DNA from: Pelagibius litoralis
Lineage (GTDB): Bacteria; Pseudomonadota; Alphaproteobacteria; Kiloniellales; Kiloniellaceae
NCBI RefSeq assembly: GCF_011683915.1
Contig: NZ_JAAQPH010000001.1
Location: 372,001-436,000 of the forward strand
Length of the DNA stretch: 64,000 bases
Reading direction: 5' to 3'
Below the pieces are notes generated by a model. The model searched no databases, was not told the DNA's origin, and saw only the letters and a list, made by a program, of their open reading frames with translations. Below are positions 1 to 8,355 of the stretch, one piece after another (positions within the stretch are counted from its first letter, which is position 1; every line of letters starts with the position of its first letter). The position numbers and the translations under genes are program-made.

Positions 1-2
1 CG

Positions 3-782
3 ATCTCCGACCAGGTTCGCAAGCTGGAGGAGGAGTATGATGTCATCCTCTTCAACAGGCACAAGAAACAGGTCAGCCTGACCAGTGCCGGGCAGCGGTT
101 GCTGGAGATCAGCCACCGCATGTTCGAGGTTGAGAAGCAGGCCCTTGAGCTGCTTTCCGAATCGCGGGCTCTGCGGGCGGAATCGCTGCGGGTGGTGGCT
201 GACTCGGCCCATCACATGCTGCATATTCTCGGCCGTTTTCGTGAACGCTACCCTGATGTCGGCATGGTCGTCAGCGCCGGGAACTCCGAAGAGGTTATCG
301 CCCAGCTTTACGACTACGAAGCCGAGATCGGCATACTGGGCGAGATGCCCAAGGGCCGCGACTTCGAAACCATCAAGCTGAGCTCCACGCCGCTGATCGC
401 CTTTACCAATACGGAGCATCCCCTGAGCAAGCGCAAAAAGATCACCCTGGCGGAACTCTGCGATCAGTTTCTGGTTCTGCGGGAGCGCGGATCAAAAACC
501 CGCCAGAGCGTCGAGGCGGCGGCCCAGGCCCGCGGGCTGAAACTGAAGCCGGCGATCGAGGCCGAAGGCCGGGAGGCGGTGCGTGAGATTGTCGCCACCA
601 GCGGCGGCGTCGGTGTCGTCTCATCCGCTGAGTTCGGCCAGGACCCGCGGCTGGTACCGATCCGCCTTTCCGATTGCGAGCTGCTGATGGACGAGGCGCT
701 GGTCTGCCTGCGCGAACGCGCCGGCGGCAAGGTCATCCGCGCCTTCTTCGAAACCGCCCGCGAAGTTGCCGCTGCCGGTTAG
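3..782 (+). CDS. LysR-family transcriptional regulator, 5' end outside window
   Basis: The first visible residues (ISDQVRKLEEEYDVILFNR) are the recognition half of a LysR winged helix-turn-helix. A linker helix follows, then a periplasmic-binding-like effector domain to the stop at 780-782. About 259 residues are visible and roughly 30-40 N-terminal residues are missing. Motifs such as 'GILGE', 'LVLRERGSKTR' and 'GREAVREIVA.SGGVGVVS' resemble the LysR subgroup associated with aminoethylphosphonate catabolism. That resemblance is from memory of the family, and no phosphonate gene is visible here, so the effector is unknown. It would bind DNA as a tetramer and respond to a small ligand. Confidence 0.9.
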   Translation: MSDQVRKLEEEYDVILFNRHKKQVSLTSAGQRLLEISHRMFEVEKQALELLSESRALRAESLRVVADSAHHMLHILGRFRERYPDVGMVVSAGNSEEVIAQLYDYEAEIGILGEMPKGRDFETIKLSSTPLIAFTNTEHPLSKRKKITLAELCDQFLVLRERGSKTRQSVEAAAQARGLKLKPAIEAEGREAVREIVATSGGVGVVSSAEFGQDPRLVPIRLSDCELLMDEALVCLRERAGGKVIRAFFETAREVAAAG

Positions 783-856
783 GCTCGTTGGGTTACGCTT
801 GGCGGTTGGCCTGTTTCGGGCCGCTCCGCTTTTTTTGGATGGTACCCAACAGCAAA

Positions 857-878
857 GGGGCCGCATTCCTGCGGCCCC
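857..878 (-). terminator. Rho-independent terminator of the small-peptide unit
   Basis: A perfect 9-bp stem (GGGGCCGCA/TGCGGCCCC) with a TTCC loop. On the minus strand it is followed by TTTGCTGTT, so it best fits transcription arriving from the peptide unit at 896-1011. On the plus strand no T tract follows, so its use by the LysR gene is less certain. Confidence 0.6.
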
Positions 879-895
879 CCATGAGCTGGTAAGTC

Positions 896-1011
896 TTACG
901 GACCCGAAACGGGAACCCGCTTCGAAGGCGTCACGCGGTTGACGAAGGCTGCTTCCTCAAACCCGTTGAACATCCAAGGCCCTCAGACTTCTCCGAAATC
1001 TCATGTGACAT
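896..1011 (-). CDS. Candidate small peptide gene (about 38 aa), interrupted by a one-base frame change
   Basis: An ATG at 1011 sits 7 bases after a Shine-Dalgarno that matches the 16S 3' end perfectly (AAAGGAGGTGATCC, complement of 1013-1026). The frame from this ATG gives 26 residues beginning MSHEISEKSE and stops at 931. A second frame (973 down to 896) encodes MFNGFEEAAFVNRVTPSKR then VPVSGP, and its codons look more like coding sequence. The two frames join if the GGG run (complement of 980-982) had one more G, or if a -1 slip occurred there. The joined product would be about 38 residues, beginning MSHEISEKSEGPWMFNGF. With a promoter before it and a terminator after it, this looks like an independent small-protein or peptide-precursor gene. 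Function unknown; possibly linked to the ATP-grasp gene just upstream. Confidence 0.4.
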
Positions 1012-1049
1012 TGGATCACCTCCTTTCAGCTGTTGAAACAGGACCTAAA

Positions 1050-1078
1050 CTATCACCCTGATTCGCGATTCCCGGCAA
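1050..1078 (-). promoter_or_regulatory. Candidate sigma70 promoter for the small-peptide gene
   Basis: On the minus strand TTGCCG (complement of 1073-1078) is separated by 17 bases from TGATAG (complement of 1050-1055). Transcription would start near 1043, leaving a 5' leader of about 30 nt that carries the perfect Shine-Dalgarno. Each hexamer is only a moderate match, so the promoter is plausible but not certain. Confidence 0.35.
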
Positions 1079-1120
1079 GAGTTTTCATCGGTGCCACCGG
1101 AACATAAGCGATCCTGCAGC

Positions 1121-2266
1121 TTAGGCTTTGGCCGACTGCCAGCCGCAGGCCGCGAAAAAGGCGTGCACCTCATCGGTTAGAAAACCGCGGCCGCTGGCAA
1201 GTTGGGGCAGTAGAAAAGAGCCGCCACTATTGATTTCAACCACAACGGGCCCGGCATCGGTAAAGGCAATATCCAAAGACTGGTAGCGCACCGGCGCGAA
1301 GAGCCGGGCACAGTCTTCATTCAATTGCCTCAGCTCCTGCCAATACGGCAAATAGGTGCCGACCAGCGGTTGTCCGGTCGCGGGGTGTGCGTTGAATTCC
1401 TCCACGGCCGGCCCTTTCCCGCGCAGGACACGCAGGATCTTGCCGTTTTCCCGATCGACATTGGCCAGCAGATTGCCTTTGCGCCAGAAGTTGTCGGCAA
1501 TGTTGTTCCCGACGGGAATCTTGAACAGGGTGAACGGCGTTGTAACCTTGCCGTTCTCCACCAGATTCATGGTGCGAAGGGTGGCGACGGCGCCCGCATA
1601 TTTTCTGATATCCGCGTGGTTCTCGATCATCTCCTGCAGCAGATAGCAATTGCCGGCGACCATGCCATCAAGGAGATCTTGGGGCGTGGACCGGCGTCCA
1701 CCGTCTAGATGTACGACTCCATTATCAAAGGCCTGAATGACAAAGGCACCAAAGCTTCCCAGCGAATTGTTGGGTTTGGCAAAAATCGGAAAGGTATTGA
1801 GGTCGCGAAGAAAGCCACTCAGTTGGTCCGCGTTTTCAAGGCGCCGGTCGGGGCCAAAAGACCGGCCGCTGCTATCGATAATCGCCAGCGTTTTGGGGAC
1901 GGCGATGCCGAATTGATGCAGGATTTGATAGGATAGCCACTTGTCCTCTGTGGTCGCACGCCAGGATAAATCTGAGCAGCGATTGGTGATTGGCCAGTGT
2001 ACGCCTTCACTCAGGAAGCGTTCCTTCTCCGCCTGGTCGTACAATGAGTCGTCATAGAGGTTGTAGAGAAGGTACTCCTGGAGGGTCAGGCGCCCGATCT
2101 TGCGACGCAGCTTCCAATGTTCCATGACCATCGACATGGGGTTACGACCGCTGCGCAGCTGTGCCGCCCGGAGTTGACTGGCAAGGCTGTCGCCGCCGCT
2201 AACGCTTTCGGCGTAACTCTTTGAAATAAGATCATTTTCGTTGATCAGGCTGGTGTCCGACGCCAT
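1121..2266 (-). CDS. ATP-grasp family protein (sugar-transfer-associated / alpha-L-glutamate-ligase-related)
   Basis: 381 residues. An N-terminal helical region ('MEHWKLRRKIGRLTLQEYLLY') precedes an ATP-grasp fold. 'FPIFAKPNNSLGS' looks like the nucleotide-binding lysine and glycine loop, 'YLLQEMIENH' the beta-strand after it, and 'SLDIAFTDAGPVVVEINSG' the C-terminal metal-binding Asp/Glu/Asn. This pattern matches the ATPgrasp_ST group, whose substrates are mostly unknown. The reaction would be ATP-dependent carboxylate-amine (or similar) ligation. The start has a strong SD (GGAGGGAG). The gene stands alone, followed by the small-peptide unit on the same strand, so a peptide-modifying role is possible but unproven. 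Confidence 0.75.
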   Translation of the reverse strand: MASDTSLINENDLISKSYAESVSGGDSLASQLRAAQLRSGRNPMSMVMEHWKLRRKIGRLTLQEYLLYNLYDDSLYDQAEKERFLSEGVHWPITNRCSDLSWRATTEDKWLSYQILHQFGIAVPKTLAIIDSSGRSFGPDRRLENADQLSGFLRDLNTFPIFAKPNNSLGSFGAFVIQAFDNGVVHLDGGRRSTPQDLLDGMVAGNCYLLQEMIENHADIRKYAGAVATLRTMNLVENGKVTTPFTLFKIPVGNNIADNFWRKGNLLANVDRENGKILRVLRGKGPAVEEFNAHPATGQPLVGTYLPYWQELRQLNEDCARLFAPVRYQSLDIAFTDAGPVVVEINSGGSFLLPQLASGRGFLTDEVHAFFAACGWQSAKA

Positions 2267-2349
2267 CGTACTCCCTCCGCTCTGGTGCGGCCAAAGCTAA
2301 GGCTGTCATGCTTAACAAATGGGAAATATTTTAACGCGACAGATCGGGG

Positions 2350-2363
2350 TTGCGGGCCCGCAA
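2350..2363. promoter_or_regulatory. Perfect dyad upstream of the ATP-grasp gene
   Basis: TTGCGGGCCCGCAA is a 14-bp perfect palindrome lying between the GST stop and the ATP-grasp start. It could be an operator for the ATP-grasp promoter or part of a weak GST terminator. An AT-rich stretch (TTAAAATATTT on the minus strand, near 2320-2330) lies between it and the ATP-grasp start. Confidence 0.2.
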
Positions 2364-2404
2364 GCAATAGCCCCGGGCATCCGACAGCGGAACAGTTTCC
2401 GGGT

Positions 2405-3055
2405 CTAATACCCAAGCTTACCCTTCAGATCTTCGAAAGGCCGGCACACGGCATTCACGTAGGCGGCGCGTTCGCGGAGGGTCCGGTACCAAGCTTCGAC
2501 ATGCGCCAGCTCGGGCCGCTCGATGGGCATCTCGAACCAGCGGTAAAGCGTCATTCCGGCGGCGATGTCCGCCAGGCCCAATGCGTCACCTGAGACGAAG
2601 GCGCTTTCGGCCAGGCGGCGGTCGAGAACGGCCAGGCGGGCGGCGGTGCGCGACCGGCGGGCTTCGATGCCGGCGGCGTCCTGTTGCTCGGGCGGTGTGC
2701 GCACCAGCATCCAGAAAAGGTCGATCCAATCCCGATAGAGAGTCGAATTGACCCAGGCGAGCCACTGATCCGCCACCGCACGTTCGCCCGGGTCTTCCGG
2801 CCAGAGGCGGCCCTTGCCGTAGCTGGCGGCGAGATAGCGGATAATGGCATCGCTGTCCCAGACGACCTGTTCGCCGTCGCGCAGGGTCGGCACCGTGCCG
2901 TGCGGGTTCATGGCCCGGTAAGCCGGCTCGTCCAAGCCGCCGAAGTCGCCCCCGGCATCGATGCGCTCATAGGGTAATTCCAGTTCTTCCAGGACCCAGA
3001 GCACCTTCTGAACGTTGCAGGAGGACAAGCGTCCCCAGAGGGTCAGTCGGGCCAT
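2405..3055 (-). CDS. Glutathione S-transferase family protein
   Basis: 216 residues. The N-terminal thioredoxin-like half carries 'LSSCNVQKVLWVLEEL' and the cis-proline/glutathione-binding 'GTVPTL..GEQVVWDSDAIIRYLA'. The C-terminal half is the all-alpha GST domain. It would conjugate or reduce substrates with glutathione in the cytoplasm. The ATG at 3055 was chosen because AGAGG precedes it at good spacing and the domain starts right there; in-frame upstream codons overlap trpE and look non-coding. It lies 22 bases after trpE on the same strand and is probably co-transcribed with it. Confidence 0.9.
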   Translation of the reverse strand: MARLTLWGRLSSCNVQKVLWVLEELELPYERIDAGGDFGGLDEPAYRAMNPHGTVPTLRDGEQVVWDSDAIIRYLAASYGKGRLWPEDPGERAVADQWLAWVNSTLYRDWIDLFWMLVRTPPEQQDAAGIEARRSRTAARLAVLDRRLAESAFVSGDALGLADIAAGMTLYRWFEMPIERPELAHVEAWYRTLRERAAYVNAVCRPFEDLKGKLGY

Positions 3056-3077
3056 CGCGATACCTCTTGTGCGGGAC

Positions 3078-4589
3078 TCAGTTACCCCGCCTTGCCGCGA
3101 AGCGCACGGCCTCTTCGGCGGCGCGCAGCAGGGCCCGGGCCTTGTTCCAGCTTTCCTGGTACTCGGCCTCCGGGTCGCTGTCGGCGACCACGCCACCACC
3201 GGCCTGGATGTGCATGACGTCGTCCTTCACCACGGCGGTCCGTAGTGCGATACAGGTATCCATCGAGCCGCCGGCGCCGAAGTATCCGACGCAGCCGCCG
3301 TAGACGCCGCGGCGCTCCGGCTCCAGCTCGTCGATAATCTCCATGGCCCGGACCTTGGGCGCGCCGGAAACGGTACCCGCCGGAAAACCGGCGATCAGGG
3401 CATCCATGGCGTCCTTGCCCTCGGCGATTTTGCCTTCGACGTTGGAGACGATGTGCATGACGTGGCTGTAGAGTTCGATCACCATCTGCTCGGTGACCTT
3501 CACACTACCCACCTGCGTTACCCGGCCGACGTCGTTGCGGCCGAGGTCCAGCAGCATCAGATGCTCGGCCAGCTCTTTGGGGTCGGCCAGAAGCTCGTCG
3601 GCCAGCGCCCTGTCGCCCGCTGCGTCGGCCCCGCGGGGCCGGGTGCCGGCAATTGGCCGGATGGTCACCGTGTCGTCGCGCAGACGCACCAGAATCTCTG
3701 GGCTGGAGGCCACGATGGCGAAGCCGCCGAAGTCGATGAACACCAGAAAGGGTGAGGGGTTGAGACGGCGGAGCGCCCGATAGAGCGAAAAGGGCGGCAG
3801 CTTGAAGGGCAGGGAGAGGCGCTGCGACAGGACCGCCTGGAAGACATCGCCGGCCAGAATGTAGTCCTTGGCCTTTGAGACCATGGCATGGAAGGTCTCC
3901 CGGGTCATGTTGGATGCCGGTTCCGGAAGGCTGCCCAGGTCGGCCGTCACGTCGCGGCGCTGGGGCAGGGCGCGCTCGAAATCCTGGGCGACATCGGCCA
4001 GCCGCTCACAGGCTTGAGCATAAGCGGCGCGGGCCGAAATATCGCCGCGCGGCCAGACCGGCGTGAAGAGGGTAACGAGATCTTCCACGCGATCGAAGAC
4101 CGCCATCACCGTGGGGCGGATGAACATGCCGTCCGGTACATCCAAGGCCGCCGGGTTGTTGTCCGGCAGGTCTTCCATCAGCCGCACCGTGTCGTAGCCC
4201 ATGTAACCAAACAGACCGGAGGCCATCGGCGGCAGGCCCTCCGGCAACTCGATGTGGCTTTCGGCGATCAATGCGCGCAGGCTCTCGATCACCGGTTCGG
4301 CCAGGGGCTCGAAGCTCTCGCTGTCGAAACGTGCCTGGCGGTTGATCTCGGCTTTCGTGCCATGGCAGCGCCAGATCAGGTCCGGGCGCATGCCAAGAAA
4401 GGAATAGCGGCCGATGATGGAACCGCCCTCAACCGATTCAAAGAGAAAGGAGTTGGGCTTTCCTTCGGCCAGCTTGAGAAAGGCGGACACCGGCGTTTCA
4501 AGATCCGCAATCAGGGCGGTGTAAACCACCTGCGCCTGGCCAGCCTGATAGACTGCCTCAAAGGCCGCAAAGTCTGGTGTGGTTTGCAT
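3078..4589 (-). CDS. trpE: Anthranilate synthase component I
   Basis: 503 residues, normal length. It converts chorismate plus ammonia to anthranilate, the first step of tryptophan synthesis, using ammonia from the TrpG glutamine amidotransferase. The N-terminal domain has 'SFLFESVEGGSIIGRYSFLG', the region that binds feedback tryptophan. The C-terminal chorismate-binding domain has 'GRNDVGRVTQVGSV', 'HIVSNVEGK' and 'FPAGTVSGAPKVRAMEII'. It starts 7 bases after the ppiD-like stop and is followed by a GST gene rather than trpG. No tryptophan leader peptide is visible, so expression probably follows the upstream gene. Confidence 0.97.
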   Translation of the reverse strand: MQTTPDFAAFEAVYQAGQAQVVYTALIADLETPVSAFLKLAEGKPNSFLFESVEGGSIIGRYSFLGMRPDLIWRCHGTKAEINRQARFDSESFEPLAEPVIESLRALIAESHIELPEGLPPMASGLFGYMGYDTVRLMEDLPDNNPAALDVPDGMFIRPTVMAVFDRVEDLVTLFTPVWPRGDISARAAYAQACERLADVAQDFERALPQRRDVTADLGSLPEPASNMTRETFHAMVSKAKDYILAGDVFQAVLSQRLSLPFKLPPFSLYRALRRLNPSPFLVFIDFGGFAIVASSPEILVRLRDDTVTIRPIAGTRPRGADAAGDRALADELLADPKELAEHLMLLDLGRNDVGRVTQVGSVKVTEQMVIELYSHVMHIVSNVEGKIAEGKDAMDALIAGFPAGTVSGAPKVRAMEIIDELEPERRGVYGGCVGYFGAGGSMDTCIALRTAVVKDDVMHIQAGGGVVADSDPEAEYQESWNKARALLRAAEEAVRFAARRGN

Positions 4590-4596
4590 GGCTGTC

Positions 4597-6486
4597 TTAG
4601 TAGGCGCTGCCGCCGGTAAGGGTCTGGTCGATCAGTCGCTGATTGATGCTGATATCGATTTCCTGTCGCAGCGAAGCCAGGAATTGCTGGAAGATGTCGT
4701 CCTTGATCGACGATGCGAGCTGATCGGAAAGCTGCGTCAGGCGCTCCTCCCGGCCGTCCTGCTCCGCACCCAGCACATCGACCAGTTTGGCGACGATCTG
4801 ACTACCGGACGTGGCCGCCAAGACGACTTCGCCCTCGCGGACATCGAACAGCTGTTGGGAGAGGGCGGGCGCCGGGGTGCGTTGCGGGTTGTTCTCAAAG
4901 CGGGTGATGGCTTCGGTACGCTCCAGTGTCAGTCCTTCTGCTGTGGCGAGAGCGGCAAAATCTTCACCGGCTTCAAGGCGGTCCACCAGAGCCTGCGCCC
5001 GTTCCTGGCTGACCCGGCCCAGTTCGCGCGCCTGCCACAGCCGCACCACGTCTTCGCGAACCTCATCCAATGGCCTGGGCGCCGCCTCCGTCGTGCCGTC
5101 GATCCTGATGACGAAGTAATCGCCCTCCAGCGTCTCGGTCAGCAGGCTGGTGTCGCCTTCCGCCGTATTGCGCAGCACATCGATAAACTCATTTAAGGTC
5201 GGCAGGCCTTCAATAGCGTTCCCTGCCGTATCACGGCCCTGAATATCGATTGCGGCAATCTGACGGGACTCGATCCCCAGATTCCCGGCGGCGTCTTCGA
5301 TGGGCAGCCCCCCGGCGATGGCGTCGTCGTAGCGGTTGGCCTGCTCGATGACGATGTCGACCGCCTGGTTCTCGGCGATTTCCCGGGTCAGTTGCTCCCG
5401 CAGGTTTTCCAATTCCGCTTCTTCGCCTTCCTCGATGGCGCTCACCACCACGATGTGCCAACCGAGCGGGCTCTGGATAGGTCCGCTGACCTCTTCGAGC
5501 GCCAGCTGAAAGGCGGGGCCGCCGAGTTCCGCCAGCAGCTCGGTCTCTGCGACCAGACCAAGGGAGACCGGCGCACGCCCGGTTTGCTCCTGCGCGGCCG
5601 CGGCAAAGTCGGTTCCCTCGGCGATCTTGTCGGCCAGGGCCTGGGCCGCAGCTTCGTCGGGCAGCACGGCCTGGGTTATCTCGCGGCGCTCGGGCGTCGA
5701 CAGTGTCTCGCGGCGGGCCTCGAACTCGGCAAGCAGCGTTTCTTCCGAAACGGAGATCTCCGCCGCCGCATCGGCAACGCGCAGATGAACCAGCGTGATC
5801 GCCTTGTATTCCGGGGTCATAAAGTTGTCGATCGCAGAGTCGTAGGTTTCCTGGATGGCGGCTGCGTCGGGTTCACCGACATCCCCGGCGCTGTCATTGG
5901 GGATGACGACATAGTCGGCGATACGCCGTTCCTCGCGATAGGTGAACAGTTGTTCGGTCAGGCTACGGGGGGCGACGGCCCCTTCGGTCACCGCCTGGGT
6001 AAGCTGCTGTCTCTGCGTATCGCGGCTGAGAATCTGCAAGAAGCCCGCTTCGCTCATGTTGCTGAATTGCAGAGCCTGGGCGAAGCGGTTGCGGTCGAAG
6101 CGCCCGGTCGCACCCTGGAAAGCAGGGTTCTCCAGGATTTGGGCGCGCATCTGGTCCTCGGTCATCAGGAGGCCGAGGCGATCGGTCATCTCATCAAGAA
6201 CGGCGCGGCTCACCAGACGGTTGAGAACCTGCTGGGGAATGCCGAAGGCCTGGGCTTGCTCCGGGGTGAGCTGGGTTCCGAAGCGCCGGCTGACATTGCC
6301 GATTTCGCGCGATACCTCCTGGGCATAGCTGCGCTGGTCGATCACCGTATCGCCGACCGTCGCGACGTTCTGGCCGTGGCCGTCCGTGCGAAAGATATCG
6401 CCGATGCCCCAGACGGCGAAACTGAGAATCAGAAGGCCGAAGAGGGGGATCATCACGATCTTGGTGATAAGTTTTTGGCGTTTCAT
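4597..6486 (-). CDS. ppiD: PpiD-like membrane-anchored peptidyl-prolyl isomerase / folding chaperone
   Basis: 629 residues, usual for PpiD. A single N-terminal membrane helix (about residues 11-29, 'IVMIPLFGLLILSFAVWGIG') anchors it with the bulk in the periplasm. A SurA/PpiD-like helical chaperone region follows (residues 40-190). A parvulin domain lies around residues 260-355 ('LADKIAEGTDFAAAAQEQ', then 'VSGPIQSPLGWHIV'). It helps newly exported outer-membrane and periplasmic proteins fold at the Sec translocon. It heads the operon with trpE and diverges from tpiA. Whether the parvulin domain is catalytically active cannot be told from sequence. Confidence 0.93.
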   Translation of the reverse strand: MKRQKLITKIVMIPLFGLLILSFAVWGIGDIFRTDGHGQNVATVGDTVIDQRSYAQEVSREIGNVSRRFGTQLTPEQAQAFGIPQQVLNRLVSRAVLDEMTDRLGLLMTEDQMRAQILENPAFQGATGRFDRNRFAQALQFSNMSEAGFLQILSRDTQRQQLTQAVTEGAVAPRSLTEQLFTYREERRIADYVVIPNDSAGDVGEPDAAAIQETYDSAIDNFMTPEYKAITLVHLRVADAAAEISVSEETLLAEFEARRETLSTPERREITQAVLPDEAAAQALADKIAEGTDFAAAAQEQTGRAPVSLGLVAETELLAELGGPAFQLALEEVSGPIQSPLGWHIVVVSAIEEGEEAELENLREQLTREIAENQAVDIVIEQANRYDDAIAGGLPIEDAAGNLGIESRQIAAIDIQGRDTAGNAIEGLPTLNEFIDVLRNTAEGDTSLLTETLEGDYFVIRIDGTTEAAPRPLDEVREDVVRLWQARELGRVSQERAQALVDRLEAGEDFAALATAEGLTLERTEAITRFENNPQRTPAPALSQQLFDVREGEVVLAATSGSQIVAKLVDVLGAEQDGREERLTQLSDQLASSIKDDIFQQFLASLRQEIDISINQRLIDQTLTGGSAY

Positions 6487-6651
6487 CGGTTGGAACTGAC
6501 TCTCTTAAAGGCGGGCCTACAAAAGCCCGGCACCGTTGGGTGGATGGCCGCGGCAGTTTAGAAAGGCCTCCCCGGCCGGGCAACACGCAAATCCAGGCTT
6601 CCCGCCGTTGTTCCAACACAGTTTCGTGGGGGCGGGGCCCTTTCGTGGGGA

Positions 6652-6680
6652 TTGGCCGGGGATGGTGCCTGTGCTAGGAA
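6652..6680 (+). promoter_or_regulatory. Possible tpiA promoter
   Basis: TTGGCC (6652-6657), a 17-bp spacer and TAGGAA (6675-6680) lie 34 bases before the tpiA start, in the divergent region shared with the ppiD-like gene. Both hexamers are weak matches to sigma70. Confidence 0.25.
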
Positions 6681-6714
6681 AGCGGTCCGCTGCTTGGAAG
6701 GGGTACCGCCAGCG

Positions 6715-7461
6715 ATGAAGCCTTTAATAGCCGGCAACTGGAAAATGAACGGCCTGCTGGCCGATGCCACGGCTTTAGCCGAAGACCTGAAAGCGCGCGC
6801 TGCGGCCGGGGGCCTTGCCTGTGAGTTGCTGGTTTGCCCGCCTTATCCTCATATCGGGCCGGTGGCGGACATCCTTTCGGAGAGCGGCGTACAGGTCGGC
6901 GGGCAGGATTGCCACAACGCCGGCAGCGGCGCCCACACCGGCGATATATCGGGTGCCATGCTGCGGGATATGGGCTGCAGCCACGTCATTCTCGGCCATT
7001 CCGAGCGGCGGGCCGACCACGGCGAAAACGACGCGGTGGTCAGGGCCAAGGCCGAGGCGGCCCTGGCTGCCGGGCTGATTCCCATCGTCTGTGTCGGCGA
7101 GACCGCGGCTGAGCGGTCGGCCGGGCAAGCCCTGGCGGTGATCGCCCGCCAGGTAAAGGGCTCGGTTCCGGTCGGGATGGCGGCGGAGCGCCTGGTCGTG
7201 GCCTACGAGCCCGTTTGGGCCATCGGCACCGGCCAAACCGCGACCCCGGGCGATGTGGCCGAAGCCCACACGGAAATCCGCCGCGTGCTGGTCGGTCTGG
7301 TCGGTGAGGGGGCCGAGCAGGTCCGCATTCTCTATGGCGGCTCGGTAAAGCCGGCAAATGCGAGGGAGTTGATGGCTCAGCACAATGTCGGCGGCGCCCT
7401 GGTCGGCGGCGCCAGCCTGAAAGCTGAGGATTTCTGGGCGATTGCGACAAGCTGCCCCTGA
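6715..7461 (+). CDS. tpiA: Triosephosphate isomerase
   Basis: 248 residues. It interconverts dihydroxyacetone phosphate and glyceraldehyde 3-phosphate in glycolysis and gluconeogenesis. Catalytic residues are visible: Lys in 'GNWKMNG', His in 'ILGHSERR' and Glu in '[11 protein letters not shown]'. The phosphate-binding 'LYGGSVKP' and '[10 protein letters not shown]' loops are intact. The ATG at 6715 follows GGAAGGGG. It is the first gene of a plus-strand run (tpiA-secG-pyrG-kdsA-eno), an order found in other alphaproteobacteria. Confidence 0.98.
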   Translation: MKPLIAGNWKMNGLLADATALAEDLKARAAAGGLACELLVCPPYPHIGPVADILSESGVQVGGQDCHNAGSGAHTGDISGAMLRDMGCSHVILGHSERRADHGENDAVVRAKAEAALAAGLIPIVCVGETAAERSAGQALAVIARQVKGSVPVGMAAERLVVAYEPVWAIGTGQTATPGDVAEAHTEIRRVLVGLVGEGAEQVRILYGGSVKPANARELMAQHNVGGALVGGASLKAEDFWAIATSCP

Positions 7462-7692
7462 TCGGATCGGGCGCGGGCATCGGCCAGGCCTGAGGCTTTC
7501 GGTCGGTTTTTTCTGGTCTTTCGCGGCTGGAGCCATTACATAGCGCGCAATTGCGTTGGGTTCTTGTCTGCAGTCCCGCCTGCGGTATCCGGATTTCAGC
7601 GCGATATCCATGAAACAAATTCCGGCGGAGCGCGCCGCCCCGGCAAAGCGCAGCCAGCCAATCGAGGACGCTGAACCCAGCGAACGAGCAGC

Positions 7693-8046
7693 ATGCAGGA
7701 AGTACTTCTAGTCGTTCATATTCTTCTCGCCCTGGCGCTGATCGGGGTGGTTCTGCTGCAGCGGAGTGAAGGCGGCGGTCTTGGTATTGGCGGCGGCGGT
7801 GGTGGCGGCGGCGGTGGCATGGGCGGCTTCCTGACCGGCCGGGGGACGGCAAACCTGCTGACCCGGACCACGGCGATCCTGGCCGCCTGTTTCATGGCTA
7901 CGAGTATTACGCTGACCATTTTGGCCGGCGGCGGCGACGAGCGGCGCTCGATCGTCGATCAGCTGCCCGCAGGGCCGACCCAGTCCGCACCGATTGAACC
8001 CGCGCTGCCTGCAGAGCCGGCGGAGCCTTCGGTCCCGGCCCAGTAG
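7693..8046 (+). CDS. secG: Preprotein translocase subunit SecG
   Basis: 117 residues with two membrane helices (about residues 3-22 and 58-78). Between them lies a glycine-rich cytoplasmic loop containing ten consecutive glycines, then 'FLTGRGTANLLTR', the typical SecG loop. The C-terminal tail is Pro/Glu/Ala-rich ('PALPAEPAEPSVPAQ'). It stabilises the SecYEG channel and assists SecA cycling. No good SD is visible before the ATG, so the start rests on homology. A short separate promoter region of about 230 bases precedes it. Confidence 0.95.
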   Translation: MQEVLLVVHILLALALIGVVLLQRSEGGGLGIGGGGGGGGGGMGGFLTGRGTANLLTRTTAILAACFMATSITLTILAGGGDERRSIVDQLPAGPTQSAPIEPALPAEPAEPSVPAQ

Positions 8047-8355
8047 GCCTGACCGAGCAGGTCGCACGGCCGGAGTCCTCGCCCGCTCAATGCTCGGTGC
8101 CTTCCGGGTACCGCCCTTTTCAAACCCAGCCTTTGCGCAATGCGAATCCGCAACGACGGATTTGCTGCCTGTGGATTGTCTGCCGCCCGGTGGCGCATCA
8201 GGCGTTCGATCGCCCTGCGAAGGGCGGTCCAAGACCTTGATCGGCCAGCGCAGAGCGGGACTTTTCCTTCGTTTGTCACAGACTGTCGGCAAAGTGACGT
8301 TGCCGTCCTTGCAAGGCTTGCTTCCCGGCCTCTGATCGTTCAATAGTCTTGGCCC
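8047..8355. other. Intergenic region secG-pyrG with one GNRA-loop hairpin
   Basis: 309 bases without a convincing gene on either strand. At 8208-8229 a 9-bp stem (GATCGCCCT/AGGGCGGTC, one U-G pair) closes a GCGA tetraloop. No T tract follows, so it is not an intrinsic terminator. It could be an RNA structural element or processing site. I see no tRNA here. Confidence 0.4.
8318..8347 (+). promoter_or_regulatory. Possible pyrG promoter giving a near-leaderless mRNA
   Basis: TTGCTT (8318-8323), an 18-bp spacer and AATAGT (8342-8347) end 8 bases before the pyrG ATG. Transcription would begin at about 8354-8356. No Shine-Dalgarno precedes pyrG, which fits a leaderless message. Confidence 0.35.

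Noticed and set aside
1013..1027. GGATCACCTCCTTTC on the plus strand looks like the 3' end of 16S rRNA.
   Set aside because: No rRNA sequence lies upstream. Read on the other strand it is a perfectly placed Shine-Dalgarno for the ATG at 1011.
7462..7692. TTTTTT after a GC-rich stretch following tpiA, considered as a terminator.
   Set aside because: I could not form a stem longer than 4 bp directly before the T run.
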